DNA from: Oscillatoriales cyanobacterium USR001 | Lineage (GTDB): Bacteria; Cyanobacteriota; Cyanobacteriia; Cyanobacteriales; Microcoleaceae | Direction: 5' to 3' | Length of the DNA stretch: 64,000 bases | Assembly: GCA_001698425.1 (NCBI GenBank) | Contig: MBRE01000055.1 | Span: 59,547 to 123,546 of the forward strand | Shown: one piece after another, positions 55,062-63,883 of the stretch | How positions within the stretch are numbered: position 1 is the stretch's first letter | Layout: every line of letters starts with the position of its first letter | The notes under the pieces: model-generated | Database searches by the model: none | What the model saw: only the letters and a program-made list of their open reading frames with translations | Told to the model about the DNA's origin: nothing | Position numbers and translations under genes: made by a program

Positions 55062-55943
55062 TTATTTATATCCTAATTTGGGTAATATGTCTATCTCCCG
55101 CCAGCAACGAGTCCCGAAAAATTGGCAGGAGTAAGAAGCAACTTTTGCCGCCGCCGCCAATGCTTCTATAAAATTTGCTTGTAAAATATAGTGACAGAAA
55201 GCACCGTGAAAAATGTCCCCTGCACCCAAGGTATCGACAGGATTGATTTGAGGTACTTCTATTCTTCCATTTATACCGTCGCTGAGGTATTGAATCGGTT
55301 TTTCACCACAGGTAATAGCAATGTGGGGAATTTCCATTGCCGAGAGGTAAGCAAAAACTTCTTGACTATTGTGACAATCTGGGGGATAAAAGTGTTCGGA
55401 ACAGATGACATAATCAACTAATGGCAAGATTTTCTCAAATCCGGGTTTCCAACTACCAGCATCAATTACCATAGGAATATGATTAAGCTTGGCAATTTGA
55501 GCAATTTCTTGGCTAATTAACATCTGGTGGCCATCAATTAATATGATATCAACATCGGCTAAAATATCGGGGTTAATAGTTTGATTCGCTTGAGATTTGG
55601 TAGCATTGATGGAAATTACGGCGCGATCGCCACTATTTTGAGTAATAATAATTGAAGAAACTGGAGGAGAATCTAAGCGAGTTGGGTCTAAATCTGTTAT
55701 ACTCACCTTACACTCTGCTAAATCAGCTTTAATTAATTGAGTTATGGGATGACAACCTAAAACTCCTAGTAACATTGATTGATTGCCTAAATAACTGAAT
55801 GTCACTGCCGCATTAGTAGCGGGGCCACCAGCAGCAGTGATGGAGTCAGTGGCAACAATTTTTTGATTTTGACTGGGGTAATCTGTAACTAAATAGACAA
55901 AGTCTAAGGTGATTAATCCGACAAATAATCCATTATTGAGCAT
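55062..55943 (-). CDS. PfkB-family carbohydrate kinase
   Basis: A 293-residue ribokinase-fold enzyme: TAAGGPATNAAVTFSYLG near residue 36 (PfkB signature 1) and NPVDTLGAGDIFHGAFC near 243 with the catalytic Asp (signature 2). Substrate could be a sugar or nucleoside. It is divergent from rsmI. Confidence 0.88.
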   Translation of the reverse strand: MLNNGLFVGLITLDFVYLVTDYPSQNQKIVATDSITAAGGPATNAAVTFSYLGNQSMLLGVLGCHPITQLIKADLAECKVSITDLDPTRLDSPPVSSIIITQNSGDRAVISINATKSQANQTINPDILADVDIILIDGHQMLISQEIAQIAKLNHIPMVIDAGSWKPGFEKILPLVDYVICSEHFYPPDCHNSQEVFAYLSAMEIPHIAITCGEKPIQYLSDGINGRIEVPQINPVDTLGAGDIFHGAFCHYILQANFIEALAAAAKVASYSCQFFGTRCWREIDILPKLGYK

Positions 55944-56134
55944 GAGCTTGTTTAGATAAAGTTAATATGAAACTGATTTTTCAGTCCCGATGCAAATCCG
56001 TTAAAATTTGTGGGATCTCCCACTAATTTTAGCTAATTTTCTCTGCTAGTTGCGTAAAGTATAGCTACAATTGTATTATGAAAATATTTCCTGATGATTT
56101 AATTGACGGAAAGAAAGAGGCTTAAGTAACAAAA

Positions 56135-56989
56135 ATGCAAATAGATTCAAAAATAGGAATACTTTACATTGTAGCCACACCCATTGGCAACTTAGAAGAT
56201 ATGACTTTTCGGGCAATCCGAATTTTACAAGAAGTCGATCTAATTGCCGCAGAGGATACGCGACATACAGGTAAACTTTTGCATCATTTCCAGATTAAAA
56301 CCCCTCAAATTAGTTACCATGAACATAATCGACATCAACGACTCCCAGAGTTAATTAATAAGTTACTTACAGGTAAAACAATTGCCTTAGTAACTGATGC
56401 GGGAATGCCCGGAATTTCCGATCCTGGATACGATCTTGTGAAAGCTTGTGCGGATGCAAATATTCCGATAATTCCTATTCCCGGCGCTTGTGCTTGTATT
56501 GTAGCTTTAAGTGCTTCAGGATTGCCTACTGATAGATTTATTTTTGAAGGTTTTTTAGCCGTAAAAGGTAAGGAAAGGCGGCTGAGTTTAGAGGTTTTAA
56601 AAAACGAATCTCGGACAATAATTTTATACGAATCGCCTCACCGTTTGCGACAAACATTGGCAGATTTGGGTAATTTTCTGGGAATGGATAGAGAAATAGT
56701 TTTAGCTAGGGAGTTAACTAAATTGTATGAGGAATTTTGGCGGGGTAATATTGGGGATGCGATCGCGCATTACACCAATCGCGAACCCCAAGGTGAGTTT
56801 ACCATAGTTATTGCTGGTATTTCAACAGTCACCCCAATCTTATCAGAAGAAGCGATTAAGGCACAATTACAAGAGTTAATCAATCAGGGGGTGACAAAAT
56901 CCCAGGCCAGCCGGGAATTAGCAGAAAAAACCGCACTTCCCCGTCGGCAAATTTATCAAATTGCCTTGACAATTATTGGCGATCGATGA
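56135..56989 (+). CDS. rsmI: 16S rRNA (cytidine-1402 2'-O)-methyltransferase RsmI
   Basis: A 284-residue SAM-dependent methylase that modifies C1402 of 16S rRNA. Motifs: ATPIGNLEDMTFRAIRIL near residue 13, AAEDTRHTGKLL near 38, VTDAGMPGISDPGYDLV near 88 and GACACIVALSASGLPTDRF near 112. Length typical. It ends 6 bp from the convergent m5C methylase. Confidence 0.94.
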   Translation: MQIDSKIGILYIVATPIGNLEDMTFRAIRILQEVDLIAAEDTRHTGKLLHHFQIKTPQISYHEHNRHQRLPELINKLLTGKTIALVTDAGMPGISDPGYDLVKACADANIPIIPIPGACACIVALSASGLPTDRFIFEGFLAVKGKERRLSLEVLKNESRTIILYESPHRLRQTLADLGNFLGMDREIVLARELTKLYEEFWRGNIGDAIAHYTNREPQGEFTIVIAGISTVTPILSEEAIKAQLQELINQGVTKSQASRELAEKTALPRRQIYQIALTIIGDR

Positions 56990-56995
56990 GGCAAT

Positions 56996-58009
56996 TTATT
57001 GAATCATAAAATTTTGTAAATCAACCAGTATTTTACGTGCTAATATTTTAGCCAAATTAACTGGAACCGCATTACCTACCATTTTATATCCATCAGCAAT
57101 ATGATTATACTTAAAAATAAAGTTATCGGGAAAAGTTTGTATCCGCGCACATTCTCTCACCGATAATCTGCGATAAGGTTGAGGCGAATTAGGATCGAAA
57201 ATGCGTTTATCCTTCTCAACTAAAATCATTTTATTCGCTTGAGGATGTAAAGGCGCGTGTCTTCCCCCCGCCTGAATTGTAAAAGAAGGTTCCGACCAAC
57301 TTCTGACTCGATTTCTTGACATATAAATACTCGAAAATCCCATATCCAGATATTCATGGTTTGCAACTATTTGGCGTTTATTATTAATTTCATCTCCAAA
57401 CTTACTTGGTGATATTAATTCTAAGTCTGAAATCGCATCTTTTAGAGTTAAAATCTTGCTTACAGGTTGGGGAAAATCGAAAATTTTACCCATTTTTTCA
57501 CTGTAACCAACGATGATTACCCTTTTTCTATCTTGGGGAACTTCAAAATCTTTAGCATTGACTAACTTATAGGCAATTTTATAGCCAACTTCCTCAAATA
57601 GATTTAATATATTGATGAAAGCTTGTTTATGTCTTACCGTTAATATCCCACTGACATTTTCCGCGACAAAAAACCAAGGTTGCTTATCCTTAACAATTCT
57701 AATATACTCATAAAATAATTGACCTCTACTATCATCAATTCCGCGTTTTGCACCTGCTTCACTCCAACTTTGACAAGGGGGACCGCCGATGATACCAATA
57801 CAGTTAGGTATTTCTTCAGACTGGATATTTCTGATATCCCTATTGTCAAGTTGAGTGTGTGCATGGTTAAATTTATAAGTATCCCAAATTGACTTATCAC
57901 ACTCATTAGCCCAGAGGACATTAAAACCTGCTTGTTGAAAACCTAAATCTAATCCGCCGCAACCAGAAAAAAGAGAAATTATATCCATATTTACATCTTT
58001 AACTTTCAT
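56996..58009 (-). CDS. DNA (cytosine-5) methyltransferase
   Basis: A 337-residue Dcm-type methylase with motif I IISLFSGCGGLDLGFQQAGF, catalytic motif IV GGPPCQSWSEAG near residue 80, motif VI ENVSG, motif VIII and motif X VGNAVPVNLAKILA near 317. It modifies cytosine in an unknown target sequence. The start may be ATG 58009 or ATG 57988 (MDIISLF). No cognate restriction gene is beside it; the R gene nearby is more likely paired with the adenine methylase. Confidence 0.9.
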   Translation of the reverse strand: MKVKDVNMDIISLFSGCGGLDLGFQQAGFNVLWANECDKSIWDTYKFNHAHTQLDNRDIRNIQSEEIPNCIGIIGGPPCQSWSEAGAKRGIDDSRGQLFYEYIRIVKDKQPWFFVAENVSGILTVRHKQAFINILNLFEEVGYKIAYKLVNAKDFEVPQDRKRVIIVGYSEKMGKIFDFPQPVSKILTLKDAISDLELISPSKFGDEINNKRQIVANHEYLDMGFSSIYMSRNRVRSWSEPSFTIQAGGRHAPLHPQANKMILVEKDKRIFDPNSPQPYRRLSVRECARIQTFPDNFIFKYNHIADGYKMVGNAVPVNLAKILARKILVDLQNFMIQ

Positions 58010-58030
58010 CAATTATACCACATATCCCAA

Positions 58031-59305
58031 ATGAAAATAGATTCTATCCTCAAACCCTACCAACGCTTCGGCGTAAACCTTGGCCTAAACCGCATTCAAA
58101 AACTCTTAGACAAATTAGGCAATCCCCACCAAAAAGTACCTATCATTCACGTCGCCGGCACAAATGGCAAAGGTTCCGTTTGCGCCTATCTTTCTTCTAT
58201 ATTAACTGCCGCTGGCTATCAAGTTGGTCGCTACACTTCCCCCCATTTAATTGACTGGAATGAACGCATTTGTATTAATCAAAAACCCATCACCTCAGAA
58301 GAATTAGAAGATTACTTATTGCAAGTAGTAAATGCCATTGATAATAATGCCGAATCTCCTACCCAATTTGAAGTCTTCACCGCCGCCGCTTGGCTATATT
58401 TTGCCGATAAAAAGGTAGATATTGCCGTCATAGAAGTTGGCTTAGGTGGAAGATTAGATGCAACCAATGTTTGCGAAAATCCCCTAGTTTCAATCATTAC
58501 TTCCATCAGTCGCGAACACTGGCAAGTTCTCGGCCCCACTGTAGCAGATATCGCAGGGGAAAAAGTAGGGATTCTTAAACAAAATTGCCCTGCAATTATC
58601 GGACAATTACCTTTAGAAGCTAAAGCAGTTGTTGAAAAACGCATCGCACAATTAAATGTGTCCGCTATCTGGCCAAAACCTGCTGTAGATTTAGGTGAAA
58701 ATTGGGCTGAATATCAATCGGATATACCTGTAAATGGGATGACAATTAAATATCCTTTACCACTTTTAGGGGAAATTCAATTAATGAATTCAGCCTTGGC
58801 GATCGCAACTTGCCAAATTCTCCAACAACAAGGGTGGAAAATTTCGGAAACTGCTATCCAAAACGGGATGGCAAACACTCAATGGCCTGGCCGTTTGCAA
58901 TGGACAACTTGGCGAAATTATAAACTATTAGTTGACGGTGCTCACAACCCCGCCGCTGCTATTGCCTTACGTCAATATGTTAATACTCTTGATAATTTAT
59001 CGCCGCAAAAACAGGGGAAATCTTGGGTAATGGGTATGCTTTCTACTAAAGACCATGCTGATATTTTTCAGGCTTTGTTAACAGCAGGCGATCGCCTTTA
59101 TTTAGTACCCGTTCCTGACCATAGTTCTGCTAAACCAGAAGAGTTAGCCAAGTTAGCTTTAACTATATGCCCAGAATTATCTCATTGTCAAACCTATCCC
59201 GATTTAGTCACAGGTTTAGATGCGGGAATTGGCGATAATTTAACTATCCTTTGCGGTTCTCTTTATCTCGCTGGTTATTTCTTAGCGAATAAATCTGCTT
59301 GTTGA
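58031..59305 (+). CDS. folC: Bifunctional folylpolyglutamate/dihydrofolate synthase
   Basis: A 424-residue Mur-ligase-like enzyme that adds glutamate to folates. P-loop HVAGTNGKGSVCAYLSSIL near residue 40, EVGLGGRLDATN near 137, SREHWQVLGPTVADIAGEK near 163 and LLVDGAHNPAAA near 299. Housekeeping gene situated between two DNA methylase genes. Confidence 0.94.
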   Translation: MKIDSILKPYQRFGVNLGLNRIQKLLDKLGNPHQKVPIIHVAGTNGKGSVCAYLSSILTAAGYQVGRYTSPHLIDWNERICINQKPITSEELEDYLLQVVNAIDNNAESPTQFEVFTAAAWLYFADKKVDIAVIEVGLGGRLDATNVCENPLVSIITSISREHWQVLGPTVADIAGEKVGILKQNCPAIIGQLPLEAKAVVEKRIAQLNVSAIWPKPAVDLGENWAEYQSDIPVNGMTIKYPLPLLGEIQLMNSALAIATCQILQQQGWKISETAIQNGMANTQWPGRLQWTTWRNYKLLVDGAHNPAAAIALRQYVNTLDNLSPQKQGKSWVMGMLSTKDHADIFQALLTAGDRLYLVPVPDHSSAKPEELAKLALTICPELSHCQTYPDLVTGLDAGIGDNLTILCGSLYLAGYFLANKSAC

Positions 59306-59409
59306 TTTGGTTCTTCTATATAACAAATTATGCCTACTGCATCTAAACGTGATATAATTATTAACTCAGAACAAAGGCTTGAATTAGTGTAAACCCCAAA
59401 AATTAGCTA

Positions 59410-60438
59410 ATGATGGATTTAGATAAAATAATTCATGGTGATTGCATCGAAATTTTAAAAGAGATACCCGATCGCAGTATAGATTTAGTCATTCTCGATC
59501 CCCCATATTGGAAAGTAATTAGCGAACAATGGGACTACAAATGGCGAACTCACGACGATTATTCCCAGTGGTGTTTTGCATGGCTGTCGGAAATTGCGAG
59601 AGCGATCAAATTGTCAGGAAGCTTATATTTATTTGGTTATTTAAGAAACTTAATTCCTTTATGTTCAGCCATCGGTGATTTAGGCTTTCTTTTGAGACAA
59701 CAAATCGTAATTGATAAGGGAATAAGAGCGATCGGTGGTAGAGCGACTAAAGGCTATAAAATGTTTCCTAATGTAACAGAAAGTTTACTATTTTTTATTT
59801 TTGACAGTAAACCTTTTATCAAGCAATTTCTGAAAAATCGGCAAAAAGAACTCAAATTAACAGCACAGGAAATTAATAAAAAACTCGGTGTCAAAGAGAA
59901 TGGTGGCGGAATGTGGTCACTTTACACGGGAGACAATATTCTCGCTCAAGTTCCGACTGGAGAAATGTGGGAAAAGTTACAAGAAATTCTGGAGTTTGAG
60001 TATCCATATCAAAATATTGCTCAAGTTTTCAATATTGAGATGGGTGTGACAGATGTGTGGACTGATATTGATTTTTATCAAGAAAAAAGGAAGCATCCTA
60101 CCCAAAAACCTGTTAAGTTAATGGAAAGGATTATTAAAGCTAGTAGTAATGAGGGGATGATTGTTTTAGATCCCTTTATGGGGTCGGGTTCTACCGCTTT
60201 AGCTTGTATTAATTTGAAACGGCATTTTATGGGGATTGAGAAAGAAGATAAGTATGTCAGAATTGCTGAAGAAAGGATTAAAGAATTAGAAGTTAAAAGT
60301 AATCAAGAAAGTTTTATTACTTATGATAAAAATATCTTAGATAAAACGAATTTCAAAAAAAGCAAAAAAATATCAAACACTGATTTGTTAAATTCACCTT
60401 ATGAGCAGCTAGTTATTGATTTTGATAGCCTGCAATAG
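59410..60438 (+). CDS. Beta-class DNA methyltransferase (N6-adenine or N4-cytosine)
   Basis: A 342-residue methylase with catalytic motif IV DLVILDPPYWKVI near residue 28 before motif I VLDPFMGSGSTALAC near 255 (beta order), plus HPTQKPVKLMERII near 227. DPPY suggests N6-adenine. It is convergent with a restriction gene and is probably its partner. A 59-bp stretch of its 3' end (60241-60299) recurs at 61813-61871; downstream of that point its own C-terminal tail is unlike the displaced copy's. Confidence 0.88.
   Translation: MMDLDKIIHGDCIEILKEIPDRSIDLVILDPPYWKVISEQWDYKWRTHDDYSQWCFAWLSEIARAIKLSGSLYLFGYLRNLIPLCSAIGDLGFLLRQQIVIDKGIRAIGGRATKGYKMFPNVTESLLFFIFDSKPFIKQFLKNRQKELKLTAQEINKKLGVKENGGGMWSLYTGDNILAQVPTGEMWEKLQEILEFEYPYQNIAQVFNIEMGVTDVWTDIDFYQEKRKHPTQKPVKLMERIIKASSNEGMIVLDPFMGSGSTALACINLKRHFMGIEKEDKYVRIAEERIKELEVKSNQESFITYDKNILDKTNFKKSKKISNTDLLNSPYEQLVIDFDSLQ
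60241..60299 (+). repeat. 59-bp direct repeat flanking the restriction genes (left)
   Basis: Identical to 61813-61871. It encodes KEDKYVRIAEERIKELEVK in the methylase 3' end. The restriction and regulator genes lie between the copies. Confidence 0.93.
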
Positions 60439-60490
60439 ATTAAATACTCACCTGATAAGAGTTTTTTACCTATATCCAGCGGGTTATCTT

Positions 60491-61426
60491 TTATTTTTTT
60501 CTTCTTTGATAAGGAATTTTAGTCGAAAATGTTTTACTTTCTCTTAGGGGTAAATCATGCCTCATTTCTTCGGTTATCATCTGCGGTACATCCTGAATAT
60601 TTTTTAAGTTTAATTTAGTGATAATTATCTTTTTTTCTTGCTTATTTAAAAGTTTGGCTGGCATTAATATTGATGGCTGAGAAGATCGATCTAAGTCAGG
60701 CTCTATATAAGTCTGAACTTCTATTTTTAGAGATGTTGTTGTTGAATTATGTACTAAGCAGGAAAATGTTAAAATAGGGTTGCAAAGATAAAATTCATAA
60801 AGGTATGGCCAAAAATTTTTAGGCGCTATCTTTCCAGTTAGATTTGTTTTTTTATTTGTCAGATAAATCTTATGGTAATAATCAGTCATAATCTCCGTGA
60901 AGCGACTATGACGCTCACTGTTTGTCCATATTTCAAAACATTGAAATCTTAATGTCTCAAAATCGTTCGCCTCAAAATTAGGATAATCACCCAGAATAAA
61001 TATTACTCTTCTCACTTCTTGTGTAAGCACACGAAGGTCATTTTCACTTGTAATAGTAAAAAGCCACTTAGAATCATTGTTGCGTTGAATCTTTCCTGAA
61101 CCGCATTCAGGACATAAATTTTCAATTCTTGCAACAGCCGCCTTACAACTCTTACATTTATCGAGTTGATCAATCCTAGAGCAAGATTTAACTTCAGATC
61201 CATCTGCTAAATCGTGACCTCTTGCTCCAGTTCTTTCCCCTGGCATTCCTGTTATTAAAGATGCTAAATGTTGCCCTGGATAGCCGATCTTAATATTAGG
61301 TGTTTGCTGCGTTATCCTTGACCATTTTAGAGCATTTATTCTAGGTTCAAGAACAAGTTCAGTTAGCAACTGCTTAATTTGATTTAGATTGTCCCCAATA
61401 GTGATTAATTGACGGTTTGGTTGCAT
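60491..61426 (-). CDS. Type II restriction endonuclease, MamI-like
   Basis: A 311-residue protein. The segment GYPGQHLASLITGMPGERTG (about residues 48-67) then RGHDLADGSEVKSC is the part I associate with the MamI family, including Asp and Glu-x-Lys of a PD-(D/E)xK core. A zinc ribbon CKSC ... CPEC follows near 93-115. It is 9 bp downstream of a C-type regulator gene on the same strand and convergent with a DNA methylase. Family assignment is from memory and not certain; MamI itself cuts a GATNNNNATC-type site. Confidence 0.62.
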   Translation of the reverse strand: MQPNRQLITIGDNLNQIKQLLTELVLEPRINALKWSRITQQTPNIKIGYPGQHLASLITGMPGERTGARGHDLADGSEVKSCSRIDQLDKCKSCKAAVARIENLCPECGSGKIQRNNDSKWLFTITSENDLRVLTQEVRRVIFILGDYPNFEANDFETLRFQCFEIWTNSERHSRFTEIMTDYYHKIYLTNKKTNLTGKIAPKNFWPYLYEFYLCNPILTFSCLVHNSTTTSLKIEVQTYIEPDLDRSSQPSILMPAKLLNKQEKKIIITKLNLKNIQDVPQMITEEMRHDLPLRESKTFSTKIPYQRRKK

Positions 61427-61435
61427 AGATATTTA

Positions 61436-61648
61436 TTAAGTAAATAAGTCGGGTATACTTACACCTAAAGCAATAGCAATTTTTTCAATATTGATTAACG
61501 TGATATTTTTTTCATGTCTTTCAATCATGCCAATATATGTCCTGTGAACATTGGCTCTTTCAGCAAGCTCTTCTTGTGAAAGATTTTGTTTTAGTCTTTC
61601 TTGCCTAACTTTGTTTCCAAACTTTACTAAAATTTCTGCTTTCGCCAT
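61436..61648 (-). CDS. XRE-family controller (C) protein
   Basis: A 70-residue helix-turn-helix protein: RQERLKQNLSQEELAERANV near residue 16 and YIGMIERHEKNITLINIEKI. Single-domain HTH proteins of this size next to a restriction gene act as C proteins that delay restriction until the methylase has protected the host DNA. It is 9 bp upstream of the restriction gene. Confidence 0.82.
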   Translation of the reverse strand: MAKAEILVKFGNKVRQERLKQNLSQEELAERANVHRTYIGMIERHEKNITLINIEKIAIALGVSIPDLFT

Positions 61649-61739
61649 TTAAACAACAATCAAATTGAAAGTTGATTACAGGATATAGAAATGCTAACCA
61701 TAAATCTACATACTACGATTAGCATTTTGCTTTAAATGA

Positions 61740-61772
61740 AAAAAAGTCGTCTCTCTAAGAGACGACTTTTTT
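61740..61772. terminator. Perfect 15-bp hairpin with A and T tracts
   Basis: AAAAAAGTCGTCTCT and AGAGACGACTTTTTT with a 3-nt loop make a bidirectional Rho-independent terminator between the C gene's upstream side and the methylase remnant. Confidence 0.85.
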
Positions 61773-61812
61773 CTAGTATTTAATTCTAAAAATAACTTAT
61801 AAAATAACTTAT

Positions 61813-61983
61813 AAAGAAGATAAGTATGTCAGAATTGCTGAAGAAAGGATTAAAGAATTAGAAGTTAAAAGGTTAGCTGATATACAGGGTGACAAGTCTA
61901 AGCTTAAATGGCTCATAGATTTTGCTGTTAAACCAGCACTGGTCGCAAACACAGAAATAACGTCACCAGATAAAGCAGATTGA
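61813..61983 (+). pseudogene. Displaced 3' end of a DNA methylase
   Basis: Starts with the 59-bp repeat of the methylase 3' end and continues in frame for 37 further codons (RLADIQGDKSKLKWLIDF...) to TGA. It lacks a start and motifs, so it is the end of a methylase gene left behind by a rearrangement. Confidence 0.8.
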
Positions 61984-62067
61984 TAGATAGTGCAATAGCC
62001 GACGTTTGGCCATCGGCTATAATAAACCAATTGGCACTCTTGCACAAAATATATTACAATCTACCCC

Positions 62068-62574
62068 ATGATTAATATTGCCTTACAATACCCTATATTC
62101 GGTCCCGAAATTCAGTGTCCTCACTGTCGCCAGACAATTCCGGCCTTGACACTGACAGATACTTATTTGTGTCAACGTCACGGAGCATTTGAGGCCGATC
62201 CGAAAACGGGCGATCTGGTGCATCTCCAGTCAGGTCGTCACTGGCGACAGTGGGAGAATGAATGGTATCGGCAGCATACGCATCCTGACGGGATTCGCTT
62301 TGAAATTCACGAAGCTTTAGATCGCCTTTATACTCAAGGTTATAGGGCAACTCGCGTGATTATTGCTGAACGCTATCGTGAGTTAATTAGTGTTTATTTA
62401 GAACGGAGTAATCCTTCTCAGGTTCAGTCAGAATCGCGACCAAAACTATATGGTTTACCTGTAGATTTTAGCCCCGATTCTCAGGAAGAACCTTGTTGGG
62501 AAGTAATTAATTTTGATTTGGAAAAAGAGGAAGGAGTTTCGGCTAGATATCCTTATTTCCGCTTGTTTGAGTAG
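62068..62574 (+). CDS. TIGR02652-family cyanobacterial protein
   Basis: A 168-residue protein with a CxxC zinc-like motif (IQCPHCRQTIPAL near residue 13), CQRHGAFEADP near 31 and the conserved WRQWENEWYRQHTHPDGIRF block. This family is almost limited to cyanobacteria. Function unknown. Complete by length. Confidence 0.82.
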   Translation: MINIALQYPIFGPEIQCPHCRQTIPALTLTDTYLCQRHGAFEADPKTGDLVHLQSGRHWRQWENEWYRQHTHPDGIRFEIHEALDRLYTQGYRATRVIIAERYRELISVYLERSNPSQVQSESRPKLYGLPVDFSPDSQEEPCWEVINFDLEKEEGVSARYPYFRLFE

Positions 62575-62618
62575 GATAATATAGGATAATAATTGTAATA
62601 AAAAAGATATTGATAACC

Positions 62619-62738
62619 TTCCCTCTCCCCTCTTCCTTCTTCCTTCTCCCCTCTTTCTTCTTCCCTCTCCCCTCTTTCTTCTTCCTTCTCCCCTCTTCCT
62701 TCTTCCTTCTTCCTTCTTCCTTCTTCCTTCTTCCTTCG
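62619..62738. repeat. Pyrimidine-rich simple repeat (CTTCCTT / CCCTCTTT)
   Basis: A 120-bp run of C and T only, built from CTTCCTTCTTC and CCCCTCTTTC units, just before the VOC gene. It can adopt triplex-like structures and vary in length. Reading frames on the purine strand are artefacts. Confidence 0.9.
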
Positions 62739-62740
62739 AT

Positions 62741-63181
62741 ATGCACCACGCCTCAATTCGGACTGCGAATATTCACCGCGCGATCGCTTTCTACGAACAA
62801 CTTGGTTTTACTGTTTGCGATCGCTTTACTACAGGTTACACCCTAGCTTGTTGGATGGAAGGCCTCAATGGACGCATTGAGTTAATACAAATACCGGAAC
62901 CAAAACCGGCACCGGATGCTTTCAACGATGAGCATTATGTTGGCTATTATCACTTATCTTTTGATCTCACGGATACGGTAAATGACCTTCCTAATTGGTT
63001 AAATTCACTGCAAGAAAAATTTGAGTTAGCCATGCGAGAAAATCCTAATGAATTTAAACCTTTGCAAGTTCTATTAGCCCCGACTCAGCAAATGATTGGC
63101 TCGAATGTTTATGAAGTAACTTTTATTGCTGATACTGATGGATTACCTTTAGAATTTATCCGGCGAATAGTTGTTAGTTAG
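62741..63181 (+). CDS. VOC-fold (glyoxalase-like) protein
   Basis: A 146-residue single-domain vicinal-oxygen-chelate protein: HHASIRTANIHRAIAFYEQL at the start and YYHLSFDLTDTVNDL near residue 67, with His and Glu positions (final DTDGLPLEFIRR) suited to metal binding. Glyoxalase, dioxygenase or binding roles are possible. Confidence 0.85.
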   Translation: MHHASIRTANIHRAIAFYEQLGFTVCDRFTTGYTLACWMEGLNGRIELIQIPEPKPAPDAFNDEHYVGYYHLSFDLTDTVNDLPNWLNSLQEKFELAMRENPNEFKPLQVLLAPTQQMIGSNVYEVTFIADTDGLPLEFIRRIVVS

Positions 63182-63237
63182 TTGTGGCAAGTTTGGGTTA
63201 AGATATTATTGATAAACTTAGGAGTTAGGAGGTTGTA

Positions 63238-63882
63238 ATGATTAGTATCTCAATTCCTGCTGAACAGAGAATTTTGCTCAGGAATGTTAGCTGGCAAACT
63301 TTTGAAAACTTGTTGAGTGATATTGGGGAACACCGTTCCTCACGCCTGACTTACAATGGGGGTACTTTGGAAATTATGACACCTTTGTATCAACATGAAA
63401 AACCTAAAGAAGTGCTGGCGGCTCTCGTTGGTATTGTAGCAGAAGAGTTGAATATAGAGATTGCTAGGGCGGGTTCTACTACTTTTAAGCGTCAAGAATT
63501 AGGGCGGGGTGTTGAGCCGGATTCGAGTTTCTACGTCCAAAATGAGAGCTTTGTCAGAGGGAAAAGTAAAATAGATTTGAAAACCGATCCGCCACCTGAT
63601 TTGGTGATAGAAATAGATATTACTAGCAGTTCTATTGATAGTTTTGACATTTATTCTGCCTTGGGCGTAGCAGAAATTTGGAGGTATAATGGGCGAGTTT
63701 TACAATTTTTTCAGCTTCAGGATAAAGAATATGTAGCTTGCGAATATAGTCGAGTTTTTCCATTTTTATCTGTTACTGAAGTTGCTAGGTTTTTACAGGA
63801 GAGTAAAACAGTTGGGGAGACTACTCTGTTGCGAGGGTTTCGAGTTTGGGTGAGGAGTCAAATTGCTAACGATTGTTTGTAA
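63238..63882 (+). CDS. Uma2-family (DUF820) nuclease-like protein
   Basis: A 214-residue PD-(D/E)xK-superfamily protein very common in cyanobacteria: GGTLEIMTPLYQHEK near residue 41, EPDSSFYVQN near 96 and PPDLVIEIDITSSSID near 121. Often in many copies per genome. Biological role not established. Confidence 0.87.
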   Translation: MISISIPAEQRILLRNVSWQTFENLLSDIGEHRSSRLTYNGGTLEIMTPLYQHEKPKEVLAALVGIVAEELNIEIARAGSTTFKRQELGRGVEPDSSFYVQNESFVRGKSKIDLKTDPPPDLVIEIDITSSSIDSFDIYSALGVAEIWRYNGRVLQFFQLQDKEYVACEYSRVFPFLSVTEVARFLQESKTVGETTLLRGFRVWVRSQIANDCL

Positions 63883-63883
63883 G

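Noticed and set aside
62543..62756. Lys/Glu/Gly/Arg-rich frames on the minus strand
   Set aside because: They come from translating the purine strand of a simple sequence repeat.
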